Shown: positions 1 to 7,083 of the stretch, piece after piece
Layout of the letters: each line of letters opens with the position of its first letter
How positions within the stretch are numbered: position 1 is the first letter of the stretch
Source of the DNA: Bradyrhizobium daqingense
GTDB taxonomy: Bacteria > Pseudomonadota > Alphaproteobacteria > Rhizobiales > Xanthobacteraceae
DNA: 64,000 bases
NCBI RefSeq assembly: GCF_021044685.1
Contig: NZ_CP088014.1
Span: forward strand, 5,070,001-5,134,000
Direction of reading: 5' to 3'
Position numbers and translations under genes: made by a program
Notes under the pieces: generated by a model
The model's database searches: none
Seen by the model: the letters and a program-made list of their open reading frames with translations, nothing else
What the model was told of the DNA's origin: nothing

Positions 1-1
1 G

Positions 2-226
2 GTGAGCAGGCGCTGGTTCGACGACGAGAGAGAACTGTCGCCCTTCCTGACCGCGCTCGAGGACGTTCGCCGCAAGGCGACGCGGGAAGGTTGGTGCTAT
101 GCGCACGTCCAGGCGATCATCGTGGCGATCGACCAATATGCGGAAGCAGCGACCGGCAACCGCGAGTATTTTCTCAACAAGCCAGTCTCGATTGGTGAGA
201 CCAGGAAAGCCGCGGACGTTCGGTGA
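2..226 (+). CDS. hypothetical protein, possibly 5'-partial
   Basis: The visible frame opens with GTG at the second base and gives 74 residues, so the true start may lie outside the window. The product is charged and rich in Arg/Glu, with a readable run WCYAHVQAIIVAIDQYAEAA that looks like an amphipathic helix. It has no signal peptide, membrane segment or recognisable catalytic motif. It resembles the many short Bradyrhizobium proteins of unknown function; no role can be given. Confidence 0.6.
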   Translation: MSRRWFDDERELSPFLTALEDVRRKATREGWCYAHVQAIIVAIDQYAEAATGNREYFLNKPVSIGETRKAADVR

Positions 227-439
227 GCGCCTTGGCGCCGTGACTTGTGTCGAAGAGCGTCGCTCGTCGTGACGTTCATGATCGAGCTGCGAGGATCGTG
301 CGTATCGCCAATCAGCTCGCTGTGTGGTGTTGGGCTCGCGAATTGACGCGCTGCGTGTTCCACGGACGGAACGTCGATCGCTTGATAGCTTGTTAACCGG
401 CCACGCTCAGGATGCCGCTCCAAATTGGAGGGGATAGCG
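227..439. other. intergenic, nothing recognised
   Basis: About 210 bases between two short plus-strand genes. I see no hairpin, repeat or convincing promoter apart from the AGGGG ribosome-binding site of the next gene. Confidence 0.5.
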
Positions 440-652
440 ATGTCAGATCTGGAACAAGCGATCCGCGAACGTGCTTACCAGCTTTGGATGAACGGCGGGG
501 CCGAGCATGGCCATGCCGAAAGGCACTGGCTCGAAGCCCAACGCGAGATCCTCGCCGCATCACTCGACGCAGTGGCGCGCGCGTCGAAGGTGTGCTCCGA
601 CAAACCGAAAGCGAAGTCTGCGGGTTCTCGGAAGAAGCGCCGCGCTGCCTGA
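440..652 (+). CDS. DUF2934 domain small protein
   Basis: A 70-residue protein. Its first 45 residues match the DUF2934 pattern (DLEQAIRERAYQLWMNGG, then a HWLEAQREIL block). The family is common and multicopy in rhizobia and has no assigned biochemical function. The C-terminus is lysine/arginine rich (KPKAKSAGSRKKRRAA), which could bind nucleic acid or simply be a disordered tail. The ATG at 440 was chosen over an upstream in-frame ATG at 425 because GGAGGGG lies just ahead of 440 and the domain begins at MSDLEQ. It stands alone, with no operon partner. Confidence 0.85.
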   Translation: MSDLEQAIRERAYQLWMNGGAEHGHAERHWLEAQREILAASLDAVARASKVCSDKPKAKSAGSRKKRRAA

Positions 653-669
653 CATGCGCGGCGCTTGCT

Positions 670-903
670 CTACGAAACCGAGTGGACCGAAGCGCGAGAT
701 GATCTGATCCGACCGGAAGATGCAGCCTTCCGGGCGGAAGCACCTCGGGTCTTGCCGGGCTTCGCATGAAGCTCGGCCAGGATTCCGTTCTGCTCATCGA
801 ATTGCTTCAGCCAGGCTTTAATGTAGGCGGGATCGTCGGGACAAAGCTGCTCAAGCAAACGAAGGTTCTGCGCTCTGAATTGCACTAGGGTTTTCGGCAT
901 CAT
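670..903 (-). CDS. hypothetical small basic protein
   Basis: A 77-residue protein starting at ATG 903 behind a TGAGGA ribosome-binding site. The N-terminal 50 residues (VQFRAQNLRLLEQLCPDDPA, IKAWLKQFDEQNG) look helical. The C-terminus is basic and low-complexity. It converges on the DUF2934 gene with a 17-bp gap. No domain was recognised. Confidence 0.6.
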   Translation of the reverse strand: MMPKTLVQFRAQNLRLLEQLCPDDPAYIKAWLKQFDEQNGILAELHAKPGKTRGASARKAASSGRIRSSRASVHSVS

Positions 904-1382
904 TTTTCCTCAAAACCCTGCCCGCCGGAAAAGTGCGTGGAAGGCATCGTCGGGTCAACGGCAAAGAGGGGCTTGAAATTGCAGGTGAGCTGATGCAGCG
1001 CGCAAGAGCGAAAACCCCGCCGGGGAAAGCGGGGTTCTCCGTGGGAGTGAAGCTTAGGGACGCTTCAACTGTAAGACGTTCGAGCCAACGTATGGTGATC
1101 GGCTTCACGGTGTACATGCTGGGCCACTGAAGGCTGCGCGCCCTACAGCCACAGCTCGCGCAAAGTGCCGGCGATCCGATCCGGCCCTCGGCAGCGGGCC
1201 TGCGATTACAAATCCGTAAGTCGGTTGAAAAACAGCACCTTGGAATTATCTCTGCGTCAGGCGGCAGCGTAACAAGCCGCCCCTCAACTGACACCCAGCC
1301 GCCGCGCTCAGTAAAGGCGAAGCTGGGTCCTTTGAATTTCCCGCGTCTGGCCCCGCCTCAATGGCCTCAGAGGCAAACGCCC
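904..1382. other. gene-free stretch with one repeat/terminator module
   Basis: No convincing CDS. The only structure I see is the conserved hairpin module at 1011-1060 (listed separately), shared with 2602-2651. The minus strand upstream of it (about 1060-1130) could be an sRNA body or leader, but there is no independent support. Confidence 0.5.
1011..1060 (-). repeat. conserved terminator-like hairpin module, copy 1
   Basis: The stem AACCCCGC (1013-1020) / GCGGGGTT (1029-1036) is followed on the minus strand by TTTTCGCTC, the layout of a Rho-independent terminator for leftward transcription. The 25 bases beyond the stem (containing GTGAAGCTTAGGGAC) are also conserved in the copy at 2602-2651, which is more than a terminator alone would need. 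No annotated minus-strand gene feeds into it. Confidence 0.65.
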
Positions 1383-1589
1383 ATGGCTGCGCGCACATAC
1401 AACCACGAACGCTGGTCGGAAGACGACGATCGCCTGCTTCGGTCCATGTGTGAAACCGGCAAGAGCCTCACCTTGATGATCGTGAAGCTCAAGCGTCCGA
1501 TCGCCTCGATCAGATCGCGTGCGATCGAACTCGGCCTCAATCTGCCCGGCACGCGCATCGGTCTGCGACGGAAGAGCCGCGCTGGCTAG
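1383..1589 (+). CDS. SANT/Myb-like HTH small protein
   Basis: A 68-residue protein from ATG 1383 (MAARTYNHERWSEDDDRLL). The pattern W-S-E-D-D-D-R-L-L followed by a helix and then KLKRPIASIRSRAIELGL is that of a single SANT/Myb-like or GcrA-type helix-turn-helix, with the last helix as candidate DNA reader. In rhizobia such short single-HTH proteins are common and unassigned. An in-frame ATG at 1332 would add 17 proline-rich residues without the family pattern, so the later start is preferred. A regulatory role is inference. Confidence 0.75.
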   Translation: MAARTYNHERWSEDDDRLLRSMCETGKSLTLMIVKLKRPIASIRSRAIELGLNLPGTRIGLRRKSRAG

Positions 1590-1625
1590 ACCGGCTCGCC
1601 GGTCGTCGCCCCGCGGCTTCGGCGA

Positions 1626-1928
1626 TCAGGCGGCAATCCGTTGCTCGACCGGCGCCGTCAGATATTTCAGCACTTCGGCATGCTCGAGGTCGGGAACTGC
1701 GATCGCCGTGTGGCTGTACATCGCGTGGCTGCGCGAGCTTGCGATCCTGTCCAGGATCTCCTTGCCCTTGACGACGTGCAGGCCCATGCCGTCGCCGGAC
1801 GGGAAGATCGCAAGCACCACGTCATAGGCCGCGATGACGGCGCGCAGCGCCTCGGCCTTGTCTTCGGCGACATCGACGAAAATGCGCACATCTGCCGCGA
1901 GTTCGCGAAGCTCGTTAAAATCCAGCAT
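1626..1928 (-). CDS. conserved hypothetical protein
   Basis: A 100-residue soluble protein starting at MLDFNELRELAADVRIFVDV (ATG 1928, GGAG ten bases upstream). It alternates helix and strand (KAEALRAVIAAYDVVLAIFPSGDGMGLHVV), suggesting a compact alpha/beta fold. No signal peptide or membrane segment. An in-frame ATG seven codons earlier lacks a better ribosome-binding site. Function unknown. Confidence 0.75.
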   Translation of the reverse strand: MLDFNELRELAADVRIFVDVAEDKAEALRAVIAAYDVVLAIFPSGDGMGLHVVKGKEILDRIASSRSHAMYSHTAIAVPDLEHAEVLKYLTAPVEQRIAA

Positions 1929-2044
1929 TTCGGGGATACTCCAACGCAACCATACTGATGCGAGATTGGCGGCGTTAGGTTACCGAAGTCTCAACAAGGC
2001 GTGCCCGGCCACAAGTTTCACGACGAGGTGACCGGCTGGGCTCG

Positions 2045-2536
2045 CTAGCGCTTGGCGTCGGTCTTGCGAAGCCGGGCCTCCGCCGACGCGTCGACGAGGT
2101 TCAAGGCGGTGCCGTCATAGCTCAGCTTGAATCCGCGGCCGACGATCCATGTCCATCCGTCCTGATCCTTGACGGCCTCGGCGTTGAACTGGTCGGAGAT
2201 CGATTTGACGGCGGCCTCCTGTGGGCCCGGATTGTTCAGCTCCGCGTGGACGCGCCAGATCGGACGCCTGGCGTCCGCATCGTCGCTGTAGACGGTGACC
2301 TTGGCGCCGTTGATCTCGCATTCGAGGGTTTGCGAGCCGCGGCCCTGACGGCAGAGATAGTGACGCTGAGTGACGAGCTTGGTCGTTTCGTCGGATGTCA
2401 TTCCGGGCGAGAAGCCGAACATGTCCGACTTCTTCACGCCGGCGAGGGAGGCGGGCTTCAGGAAGCTCGGCTGGATCGCGACGATGGCTGCGACAGCAAC
2501 AACGACCAAGCCGGCGAGAACGATAGCGACCTTCAT
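2045..2536 (-). CDS. membrane-anchored or secreted hypothetical protein
   Basis: A 163-residue protein from ATG 2536, preceded by GGGGGCT. The first 22 residues (MKVAIVLAGLVVVAVAAIVA) form a hydrophobic segment that is either an uncleaved anchor or a signal peptide. The rest is soluble, with two cysteines (HYLCRQGRG and LECEINGA) about 15 residues apart that could pair in the periplasm. The repeating beta-type pattern suggests a small periplasmic domain. Single gene; function unknown. Confidence 0.75.
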   Translation of the reverse strand: MKVAIVLAGLVVVAVAAIVAIQPSFLKPASLAGVKKSDMFGFSPGMTSDETTKLVTQRHYLCRQGRGSQTLECEINGAKVTVYSDDADARRPIWRVHAELNNPGPQEAAVKSISDQFNAEAVKDQDGWTWIVGRGFKLSYDGTALNLVDASAEARLRKTDAKR

Positions 2537-2887
2537 GAGCCCCCCACGAGAAAACTGCTCGACCATATAGCAGCCGGCAGACTGCCGGGCACCGAAAAGC
2601 GAAAACCCCGCCTGGGGGAAGCGGGGTTCTCTGGTGGGGTGAAGCTTGGGGACTTCATGAATGAGACGCGCCAGCCGGAAAATGGTTCAAAAAGAATCCA
2701 CACGAGCTGCCGCATCGTTCACAGGTAGTCTGGAACCCCAGAGAACCGCTGCTTGCGTTTTGGGCCTCGATGGGCTCTAAGCCCGGTCACTTCATGACCT
2801 CTGGCATGAATCCAAAGCGCGCCTCCGCGGGTCTTCCCCCGCGTCCCACAGAGTTTACGTGCGCATCCCTTCAAAGGAATTCAGAAC
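2537..2887. other. intergenic region upstream of the HU gene
   Basis: About 350 bases between the divergent genes at 2536 and 2888. It contains the repeat module at 2602-2651 and the presumed HU promoter. I cannot assign -35/-10 boxes confidently. A ribosome-binding site AAAGGAATT lies 10 bases before the HU ATG. Confidence 0.5.
2602..2651 (-). repeat. conserved terminator-like hairpin module, copy 2
   Basis: The stem AACCCCGC (2604-2611) / GCGGGGTT (2621-2628), followed on the minus strand by TTTTCGCTTTT. It matches copy 1 at 1011-1060 in the stem, the AGCGAAAA flank and the distal GTGAAGCTTGGGGAC segment. As with copy 1, no minus-strand gene lies immediately upstream, so it is either a mobile hairpin or the 3' end of a leftward sRNA. 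Confidence 0.65.
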
Positions 2888-3184
2888 ATGGCGAAGATGA
2901 CGAAGACCCAATTGATCGATGCAATTGCCGAAGGCACGCAGCTGTCGAAGAACGACGTGAAGTCGGTGATCGAGTATATGGCCACGGTCGGCTACAAGGA
3001 GCTCAACGAGTCCGGCGAGTTCGTCATTCCCGGCTTCGTGAAGATGTCGGTCGTGAATAAGCCGGCGACCGAAGCCCGGATGGGCATCAATCCCTTCACC
3101 AAGGAGCCGATGCAGTTCGCCGCCAAGCCCGCCAGCAAGTCGGTCAAGGCCTCGCCGCTGAAGGTGGCCAAGGACGCGGTCTAA
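2888..3184 (+). CDS. HU family DNA-binding protein
   Basis: A 98-residue member of the HU/IHF family of small dimeric nucleoid proteins that bend DNA. The N-terminal helical dimer region (MTKTQLIDAIAEGTQLSKND) and the strand GEFVIPGFVKMSVVNKPATE are as expected. The arm region reads GINPFTKEPMQFAAKP instead of the canonical RNPRTGE, and the C-terminus is extended and alanine/lysine rich (SKSVKASPLKVAKDAV). It therefore belongs to the divergent HU-like group of Rhizobiales rather than classical HU-beta. Start fixed by AAAGGAATT ahead of ATG 2888. It is followed by a palindromic repeat and a hairpin. Confidence 0.93.
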   Translation: MAKMTKTQLIDAIAEGTQLSKNDVKSVIEYMATVGYKELNESGEFVIPGFVKMSVVNKPATEARMGINPFTKEPMQFAAKPASKSVKASPLKVAKDAV

Positions 3185-3193
3185 GGATTGTTT

Positions 3194-3242
3194 GAGCATG
3201 ATCTTTTCCGAAAACCGCGCACACTTTTCGGGATCCATGCTC
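3194..3242. repeat. GAGCATGATC palindromic intergenic repeat
   Basis: A 49-bp imperfect palindrome opening with GAGCATGATC and closing with GGATCCATGCTC, with TTTTCCGAAAACCGC and ACACTTTTCGG inside. From memory, near-identical palindromes recur in large numbers between genes in Bradyrhizobium and other Rhizobiales. Here it sits directly behind the HU stop codon. Confidence 0.7.
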
Positions 3243-3250
3243 CAAAGAAA

Positions 3251-3272
3251 AACCCCGCGCTTGCGCACGGGG
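3251..3272 (-). terminator. hairpin, terminator-like on the minus strand
   Basis: CCCCGCGC (3253-3260), loop TTGC, GCACGGGG (3265-3272), with one mismatch. On the minus strand it is followed by TTTTTCTTT. On the plus strand it is followed only by CTCTCTT, so it may serve HU weakly, but its strongest reading is for a leftward transcript. Confidence 0.6.
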
Positions 3273-3292
3273 CTCTCTTGGCCGGCGGCGTT

Positions 3293-3419
3293 GGGATTTC
3301 AGCGCCTGGCCGCCAGCCGTGCACCAAACTTAAGGTTGAAAATCCAAAAAGCAACAGCGCCGCGATGACGGAATATGTTCGTCAGGCGGCGCTGCCGTAT
3401 GACTGGGCGCTGAAATCCC
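3293..3419 (-). ncRNA. candidate structured RNA or MITE-like inverted-repeat element
   Basis: A 14-bp perfect inverted repeat, GGGATTTCAGCGCC (3293-3306) and GGCGCTGAAATCCC (3406-3419), closes a 127-bp segment. An internal hairpin is built from GCGCCGC (about 3357) and GCGGCGC (about 3386). Read leftward it would make an RNA of about 175 nt with a closing stem, one strong internal stem-loop, a U-rich single-stranded part, and the terminator at 3251-3272. A diverged partial copy with the same end and internal stem lies at 9096-9170. Alternatively this is a miniature inverted-repeat element. No coding frame explains it. Confidence 0.45.
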
Positions 3420-3546
3420 CAGCTTCCATGGGTCCCCCGCAGCAGGGAAAAGGTTCAACGCGTCGTGCCCGGGTTTTTCACGGAGAGGTCTGGACTTTTT
3501 GTTCTCATTTTGTTCTAGTCGGGCATCTTCTTCTGGGAGGTGATTC

Positions 3547-3684
3547 ATGACCGTCGAGAAACAGCGCGAAGTGATCAGGCTCTGGAACGAGCTCAGGAAG
3601 CTCGAAGGTCCGGCCGCAGAAGAGCTCCGCATCCAGATCCTGGAATGCTTTTCGGAGAAGGGCAAAGCGAAGCGGGCGGCGTGA
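3547..3684 (+). CDS. short conserved helical protein
   Basis: A 45-residue protein (MTVEKQREVIRLWNELRKLE, ending GKAKRAA) with a good ribosome-binding site (TGGGAGGTG) seven bases before the ATG. It is almost entirely a charged amphipathic helix with one cysteine (ILECFSEKG). It resembles short rhizobial proteins of unknown function. Judged real from the ribosome-binding site and amphipathic pattern. Confidence 0.65.
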   Translation: MTVEKQREVIRLWNELRKLEGPAAEELRIQILECFSEKGKAKRAA

Positions 3685-3751
3685 TCCGGACAGGCCGAAG
3701 CGCGTTGCCGATATCTTTGGAACGAACGCGTGACGTCGGCGTTCGCGCAGC

Positions 3752-3907
3752 ATGACCTGCCCGCAATGCGCCAAGCCGATGACGGCGATCTCGCCCAACA
3801 GCTTTCGCTGCGAGCCGTGCCGCGAGATCGTCATCGTGTTCGCCGTCGTCTCGAAGTTCTTGCCGCCGAAGATTGTGCCGTCAACGAGTCATGTGCGGAG
3901 CACGTGA
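3752..3907 (+). CDS. small zinc-ribbon-like protein
   Basis: A 51-residue protein beginning MTCPQCAKPM, with a second knuckle FRCEPCREI. The two CxxC pairs are about 17 residues apart, as in a minimal zinc ribbon. The C-terminal half is hydrophobic (EIVIVFAVVSKFLPP) and could contact membrane or a partner. The ATG is the only usual start codon after the in-frame stop at 3731. The ribosome-binding site is poor, so expression is uncertain. The cysteine spacing makes chance unlikely. Confidence 0.6.
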   Translation: MTCPQCAKPMTAISPNSFRCEPCREIVIVFAVVSKFLPPKIVPSTSHVRST

Positions 3908-3956
3908 TGGCACATGCTTTCATCGATCGTTAGGATTCGCGTCTCACCGATTCTTT

Positions 3957-3993
3957 CGACTCCGATTCGTTCTTTGCGAACGGAATGGAGTCG
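3957..3993. repeat. long hairpin, copy A
   Basis: CGACTCCGATTCGTTC (3957-3972), a 5-base loop, then GAACGGAATGGAGTCG (3978-3993). This makes a 16-bp stem with one mismatch and two G-T pairs. The core GATTCGT...GCGAACG...GGAGTCG is shared with copy B at 4160-4202. Confidence 0.65.
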
Positions 3994-4159
3994 GATGCAG
4001 AACAAGCCGTGGCTTCTGTATCGATGCGGGACATCGCGTCTCGGTCAGCTTTCGCCAGAGGCCCGCGTGCTTGCCGGTCGCGTTGCGACGGGCGTCGCGT
4101 GATCGGACGTTCGCCGTGCGCGCGCATACCGCTTGTTAAGAGTCGCTCCGCGCCGGCTT

Positions 4160-4202
4160 CTTCGATTCCGATTCGTGCTTCGCGAACGAAAAGGAGTCGA
4201 AG
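4160..4202. repeat. long hairpin, copy B
   Basis: CTTCGATTCC (4160-4169) pairs with GGAGTCGAAG (4193-4202), and the inner ATTCG pairs with CGAAC. Sequence and spacing parallel copy A at 3957-3993. The flanks are also similar (GATGCAGAACAA after A, GCTGGAACAAAA after B), so the unit is longer than the stem. Confidence 0.6.
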
Positions 4203-4368
4203 CTGGAACAAAACGGAGGAGGGCGCGAACTGCCGTGCGATGTCGGACGCCGGGCACGATGCGAGAGCCGACTGCGCAGGTCCTAACGAAAGCTTGTGCG
4301 AAAGCCGATAACCCTATTCGGTTAGGTTAAAAGCCCAATGGCGTTGCGCTTGCCGCTGCTTGGGATAG

Positions 4369-4617
4369 GTGTTGGGCAAGGACAATCAAAAAACGACCTT
4401 TGCCAAGAAGCCATTTGCCATGACGCCGTTTTCAGAGCCGTCCTTTCATCAAGGCGATCGCGCCACTTATCGGCGCGTCGCTGTCGTCGGCACGCTCTTT
4501 TGTCTCGCTTTCGTGCTGATCAGCTTCTCGCTGCGGCCGCAGGTCGAGGACGCGCGTGTGGCGGTCAAGGCCGACCGCCTGGTACGCACCGCTGGGCAGC
4601 CGCCGCGGGCCAACTAG
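4369..4617 (+). CDS. single-pass membrane hypothetical protein
   Basis: From GTG 4369 the product has 82 residues; from ATG 4420 it has 65 (MTPFSEPSFHQGDRATYRR...). Both contain one transmembrane segment, VAVVGTLFCLAFVLISFSL, preceded by arginines (inside) and followed by a short polar tail. GGATAGG precedes the GTG and AAGAAG the ATG, so the start is undecided. It converges on the 41-residue gene at 4624-4749. Function unknown. Confidence 0.65.
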   Translation: MLGKDNQKTTFAKKPFAMTPFSEPSFHQGDRATYRRVAVVGTLFCLAFVLISFSLRPQVEDARVAVKADRLVRTAGQPPRAN

Positions 4618-4623
4618 AGAACG

Positions 4624-4749
4624 CTAGCTTCTCCCGCCGCAGGTCCGGTCGTCAGCAGACGCGTTCGTGAACGTGCCGCCGCGCGAAGCGAGGGCGACGA
4701 AGCCGGCATAGCCGGACAGATTGAGCAGGACTTCGAGCCACGCAGGCAT
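4624..4749 (-). CDS. 41-residue small membrane-associated protein
   Basis: MPAWLEVLLNLSGYAGFVAL followed by a polar tail. A strong ribosome-binding site (AAGGAGAGA) lies nine bases before ATG 4749. The hydrophobic N-terminal half could insert in or lie on the membrane. It probably follows the gene at 4824-5054 on the same strand (75-bp gap). Function unknown. Confidence 0.65.
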   Translation of the reverse strand: MPAWLEVLLNLSGYAGFVALASRGGTFTNASADDRTCGGRS

Positions 4750-4823
4750 ATCGGGTCTCTCCTTCCTGAAGCCGATCTCAACGTGTGCGCGAACTCGTTG
4801 TTCCGTGCTTACACAAGAAGCGT

Positions 4824-5054
4824 TCAAAGCGGCGACGAGGGATCGAGCTTGCGGCCCAAGGCCGCGACGGATTCGCTCGACGGCTGTTCCCTCAGGAACT
4901 CGGCAATGGCTTGGGCCAATTCGCGGTCGCTCATCGGCGTCGGCGGCGGGCGCAGCGTGCCGACTCCGAAGTTGCGGACGATTTCCTCGTAGTGCTGGTC
5001 GTCGGATTTTGGCACGAGCCGGCGGATACGGGCCAGCAAAGCGGATATAGGCAA
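4824..5054 (-). CDS. hypothetical small acidic protein
   Basis: 76 residues if translation begins at TTG 5054, which has an excellent ribosome-binding site (GAGGAGGAGAG). The frame is open further upstream to about 5216, but that part crosses a hairpin terminator and has no ribosome-binding site, so the TTG is preferred. Readable helical blocks are ALLARIRRLVPKSDDQHYEE and SDRELAQAIAEFLREQP. No domain recognised. Confidence 0.6.
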   Translation of the reverse strand: MPISALLARIRRLVPKSDDQHYEEIVRNFGVGTLRPPPTPMSDRELAQAIAEFLREQPSSESVAALGRKLDPSSPL

Positions 5055-5122
5055 TCTCTCCTCCTCGTTCGTCCGCCCCGCTGGCAGCCGGACGCGTCTG
5101 CTGCCATTTTCTTCCGTGAAAT

Positions 5123-5161
5123 TAAAAACCCCGCCAGCATCGCGGAGGATGCTGACGGGGT
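5123..5161 (-). terminator. strong Rho-independent terminator, leftward
   Basis: ACCCCG-C-CAGCATC (5128-5141), loop, GATGCTG-A-CGGGGT (5148-5161). On the minus strand the stem is followed by TTTTTAATTT. It sits upstream of the leftward gene at 4824-5054 and no gene is seen feeding it, so it may end a short antisense or small RNA starting right of 5161, or insulate that gene. Confidence 0.7.
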
Positions 5162-5338
5162 CTTCGTGCTGTCGCCTCAACCCGGATGGCGGAGGCTTCC
5201 GCACTTCCAGTGTCAATCCGCCCGCAGCGCCTTCGTTCCCGCGGGTTCACTGTTTTTTTGGCGGCTTCGGGTTCCGCGCTGCGCGCAACCATCGCAGCCG
5301 CCCGTCGTTATCTCGGCGAGACGCGCGAAGGAGGAAAA

Positions 5339-5629
5339 ATGATGAAGAAGACACTGGCAGTTCTGGCCACCGTCGCAGCCGTCGGCGTGACCGCGGTCGC
5401 GGCGCCTGCGCCTGCCGAGGCGCGCGGTCGCGGCATCGGCCCGGGCCTTGCATTCGGTCTGGCCGCCGGCGCGATCACCGCGGGCGCGGTCGCCGCATCG
5501 CAGCCGTACGGCTATTATGGCCCGAGATACGGTTACTACGGCGGCCCGCGCTACTATTACGAGCCGGGCCCCTACGCCTATTACGGTGGCGGACCGTACT
5601 ACCGGCACCATCATTGGCGCCACTGGTAG
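5339..5629 (+). CDS. secreted Gly/Tyr-rich small protein
   Basis: A 96-residue protein from the first of two ATGs behind GAAGGAGGAA. A signal peptide (MMKKTLAVLATVAAVGVTAV...APAEA) is followed by a glycine/alanine stretch (GPGLAFGLAAGAITAGAVAA, a short glycine zipper) and a tail of YGYYGPRYGYYGG-type repeats ending HHHWRHW. Such proteins are abundant in Bradyrhizobium and probably associate with the cell envelope. The exact role is unknown. It ends at a strong terminator. Confidence 0.85.
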   Translation: MMKKTLAVLATVAAVGVTAVAAPAPAEARGRGIGPGLAFGLAAGAITAGAVAASQPYGYYGPRYGYYGGPRYYYEPGPYAYYGGGPYYRHHHWRHW

Positions 5630-5645
5630 CGACCGAGAAACGAAA

Positions 5646-5673
5646 AGCCCGGAGCGATGCTCCGGGCTTTTTT
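5646..5673. terminator. bidirectional Rho-independent terminator
   Basis: AGCCCGGAGC / GCTCCGGGCT, a 10-bp perfect stem with a 3-base loop, followed by TTTTT on the plus strand and flanked by AAAA on the left. It lies between the convergent genes at 5339-5629 and 5694-5858 and can serve both. Confidence 0.9.
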
Positions 5674-5693
5674 CGTGCGCGTGACATTCGCGA

Positions 5694-5858
5694 CTACGGC
5701 CAGAGCGAAGGACGTTCGACCTTGCGGGCATTCTCCAGCGTCGACACGAAATATTCCTCGCGCTCGCGCTTGAATTTTTCCTGGGTGGCACGGAAGGCGG
5801 CGACACGGGCGGTGATCTCTTCGCGTTCGCGCTCTTTGCGTTGTTCGTCTTCGGTCAT
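5694..5858 (-). CDS. 54-residue charged helical protein
   Basis: MTEDEQRKEREREEITARVA..., ending KVERPSLWP. The protein is one long charged helix (coiled-coil-like) with a conserved-looking aromatic end. ATG 5858 has GAGGGG nine bases upstream, and the gene ends at the shared terminator at 5646-5673. The layout argues for a real gene. Unknown function. Confidence 0.75.
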   Translation of the reverse strand: MTEDEQRKEREREEITARVAAFRATQEKFKREREEYFVSTLENARKVERPSLWP

Positions 5859-6123
5859 GTCAAATCCCCTCTACACCTGAGTATGTGCACCTGAACTCAA
5901 GCGCTGCCGCCGCAATCACGTTGAGTCGCGTCAACACATCCATTGGTGCTTCGGAATGGGGCGTCAATGGGGAGGAGGCATTGCAGGATTGTGATATGCG
6001 AAGGGCGGAAGGAATTGCCTACTCTGTTTGTCTTCGCTCTTTTCTTTTCACGGTGGATAAGAGCGTCAACAATCTTGCCGCTTGCCCGCCTTGCGGCGAG
6101 CGCAAACATATCGGGAGCAGCGC

Positions 6124-6885
6124 GTGATTGGATCGGATCTCCGCAGCGGCGTCGAGCGGCTCGGCGACATGATCGCCGAAGCGAAGACCATCGTGCCGTT
6201 CACCGGCGCGGGCCTCTCGACCGAGTGCGGCATCCCTGACTTCCGCTCGCCGGGCGGAATTTGGACGCGCTATCGTCCGATCCCGTTCGACGAGTTCGTG
6301 GCGAGCCAGGAGGCGCGCGACGAATCCTGGCGCCGGCGCTTTGCGATGGAGGAGGTGTTTGCCGCGGCAAAGCCGGGCCGCGGTCACCGCGCACTGGCCT
6401 CGTTGTACCGCGCCGGCAAGGTTCCCGCCGTGATCACCCAGAACATCGACAATCTGCACCAGGCCTCGGGGCTGGCCCCTGAGCACGTGGTTGAACTTCA
6501 CGGGAATACTACTTATGCGCGCTGCATCGGATGCGGGCAGATCTTTTCGCTCGACTGGGTGAAGCAGAGGTTCGACGCCGACGGCGCCGCGCCCAACTGC
6601 ACCAGTTGCGATGAGCCGGTGAAGACCGCCACGATCTCGTTCGGCCAGATGATGCCCGAGGACGAGATGCAGCGCGCGACCGCGTTGTCGCAGGCCTGCG
6701 ATCTCTTCATCGCCATCGGCTCCTCGCTGGTGGTGTGGCCGGCGGCGGGGTTTCCGATGATGGCGAAGAACGCTGGTGCACGTCTGGTGATCGTCAATCG
6801 GGAGCCGACCGAGCAGGACGACATCGCCGATCTCGTCATCCGCAACGACATCGGTGAAACCCTCGGGCCCTTTGTCGAAAATTGA
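6124..6885 (+). CDS. Sir2-family NAD-dependent protein deacylase
   Basis: A 253-residue sirtuin, which removes acyl groups from lysines using NAD and yields nicotinamide and O-acyl-ADP-ribose. The hallmarks are present in order: GAGLSTECGIPDFRSPGG (NAD binding), TQNIDNLHQ (catalytic core), ELHG with the catalytic histidine, two zinc CxxC knuckles (CIGC and CTSC), GSSLVVWPAAG and IVNREPT. Start: GTG 6124 follows GGGAGC; a TTG at 6082 is open but has no ribosome-binding site. Single gene. Probable targets are metabolic enzymes such as acyl-CoA synthetases, by analogy with CobB. Confidence 0.95.
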   Translation: MIGSDLRSGVERLGDMIAEAKTIVPFTGAGLSTECGIPDFRSPGGIWTRYRPIPFDEFVASQEARDESWRRRFAMEEVFAAAKPGRGHRALASLYRAGKVPAVITQNIDNLHQASGLAPEHVVELHGNTTYARCIGCGQIFSLDWVKQRFDADGAAPNCTSCDEPVKTATISFGQMMPEDEMQRATALSQACDLFIAIGSSLVVWPAAGFPMMAKNAGARLVIVNREPTEQDDIADLVIRNDIGETLGPFVEN

Positions 6886-7083
6886 GGCATCAATTTGATT
6901 CGCTGCCGTGCAAGCTGTTCATAGGTTCCGGCGAATCTCTTTTTTGTCTATGCCTCGCAACCGGGAGTGTTATCTTTTGAGTCGAAAGATTCGCGTCGCG
7001 TCGAATTGAGAACATTCTCTTAAGACGCGTGATTCGAGAGCCGCCTATGTGGCGGGTTGCATGGCAGTGTGGGGTCCGGGGTT

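Larger units (their letters stand above)
3908..4368. other. gene-free stretch with a duplicated hairpin
   Basis: No supported CDS. It holds two related long hairpins (3957-3993 and 4160-4202) about 200 bp apart. The far end carries CGGTTAGGTTAA (about 4319), a 12-mer that recurs near 9517. Confidence 0.5.
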
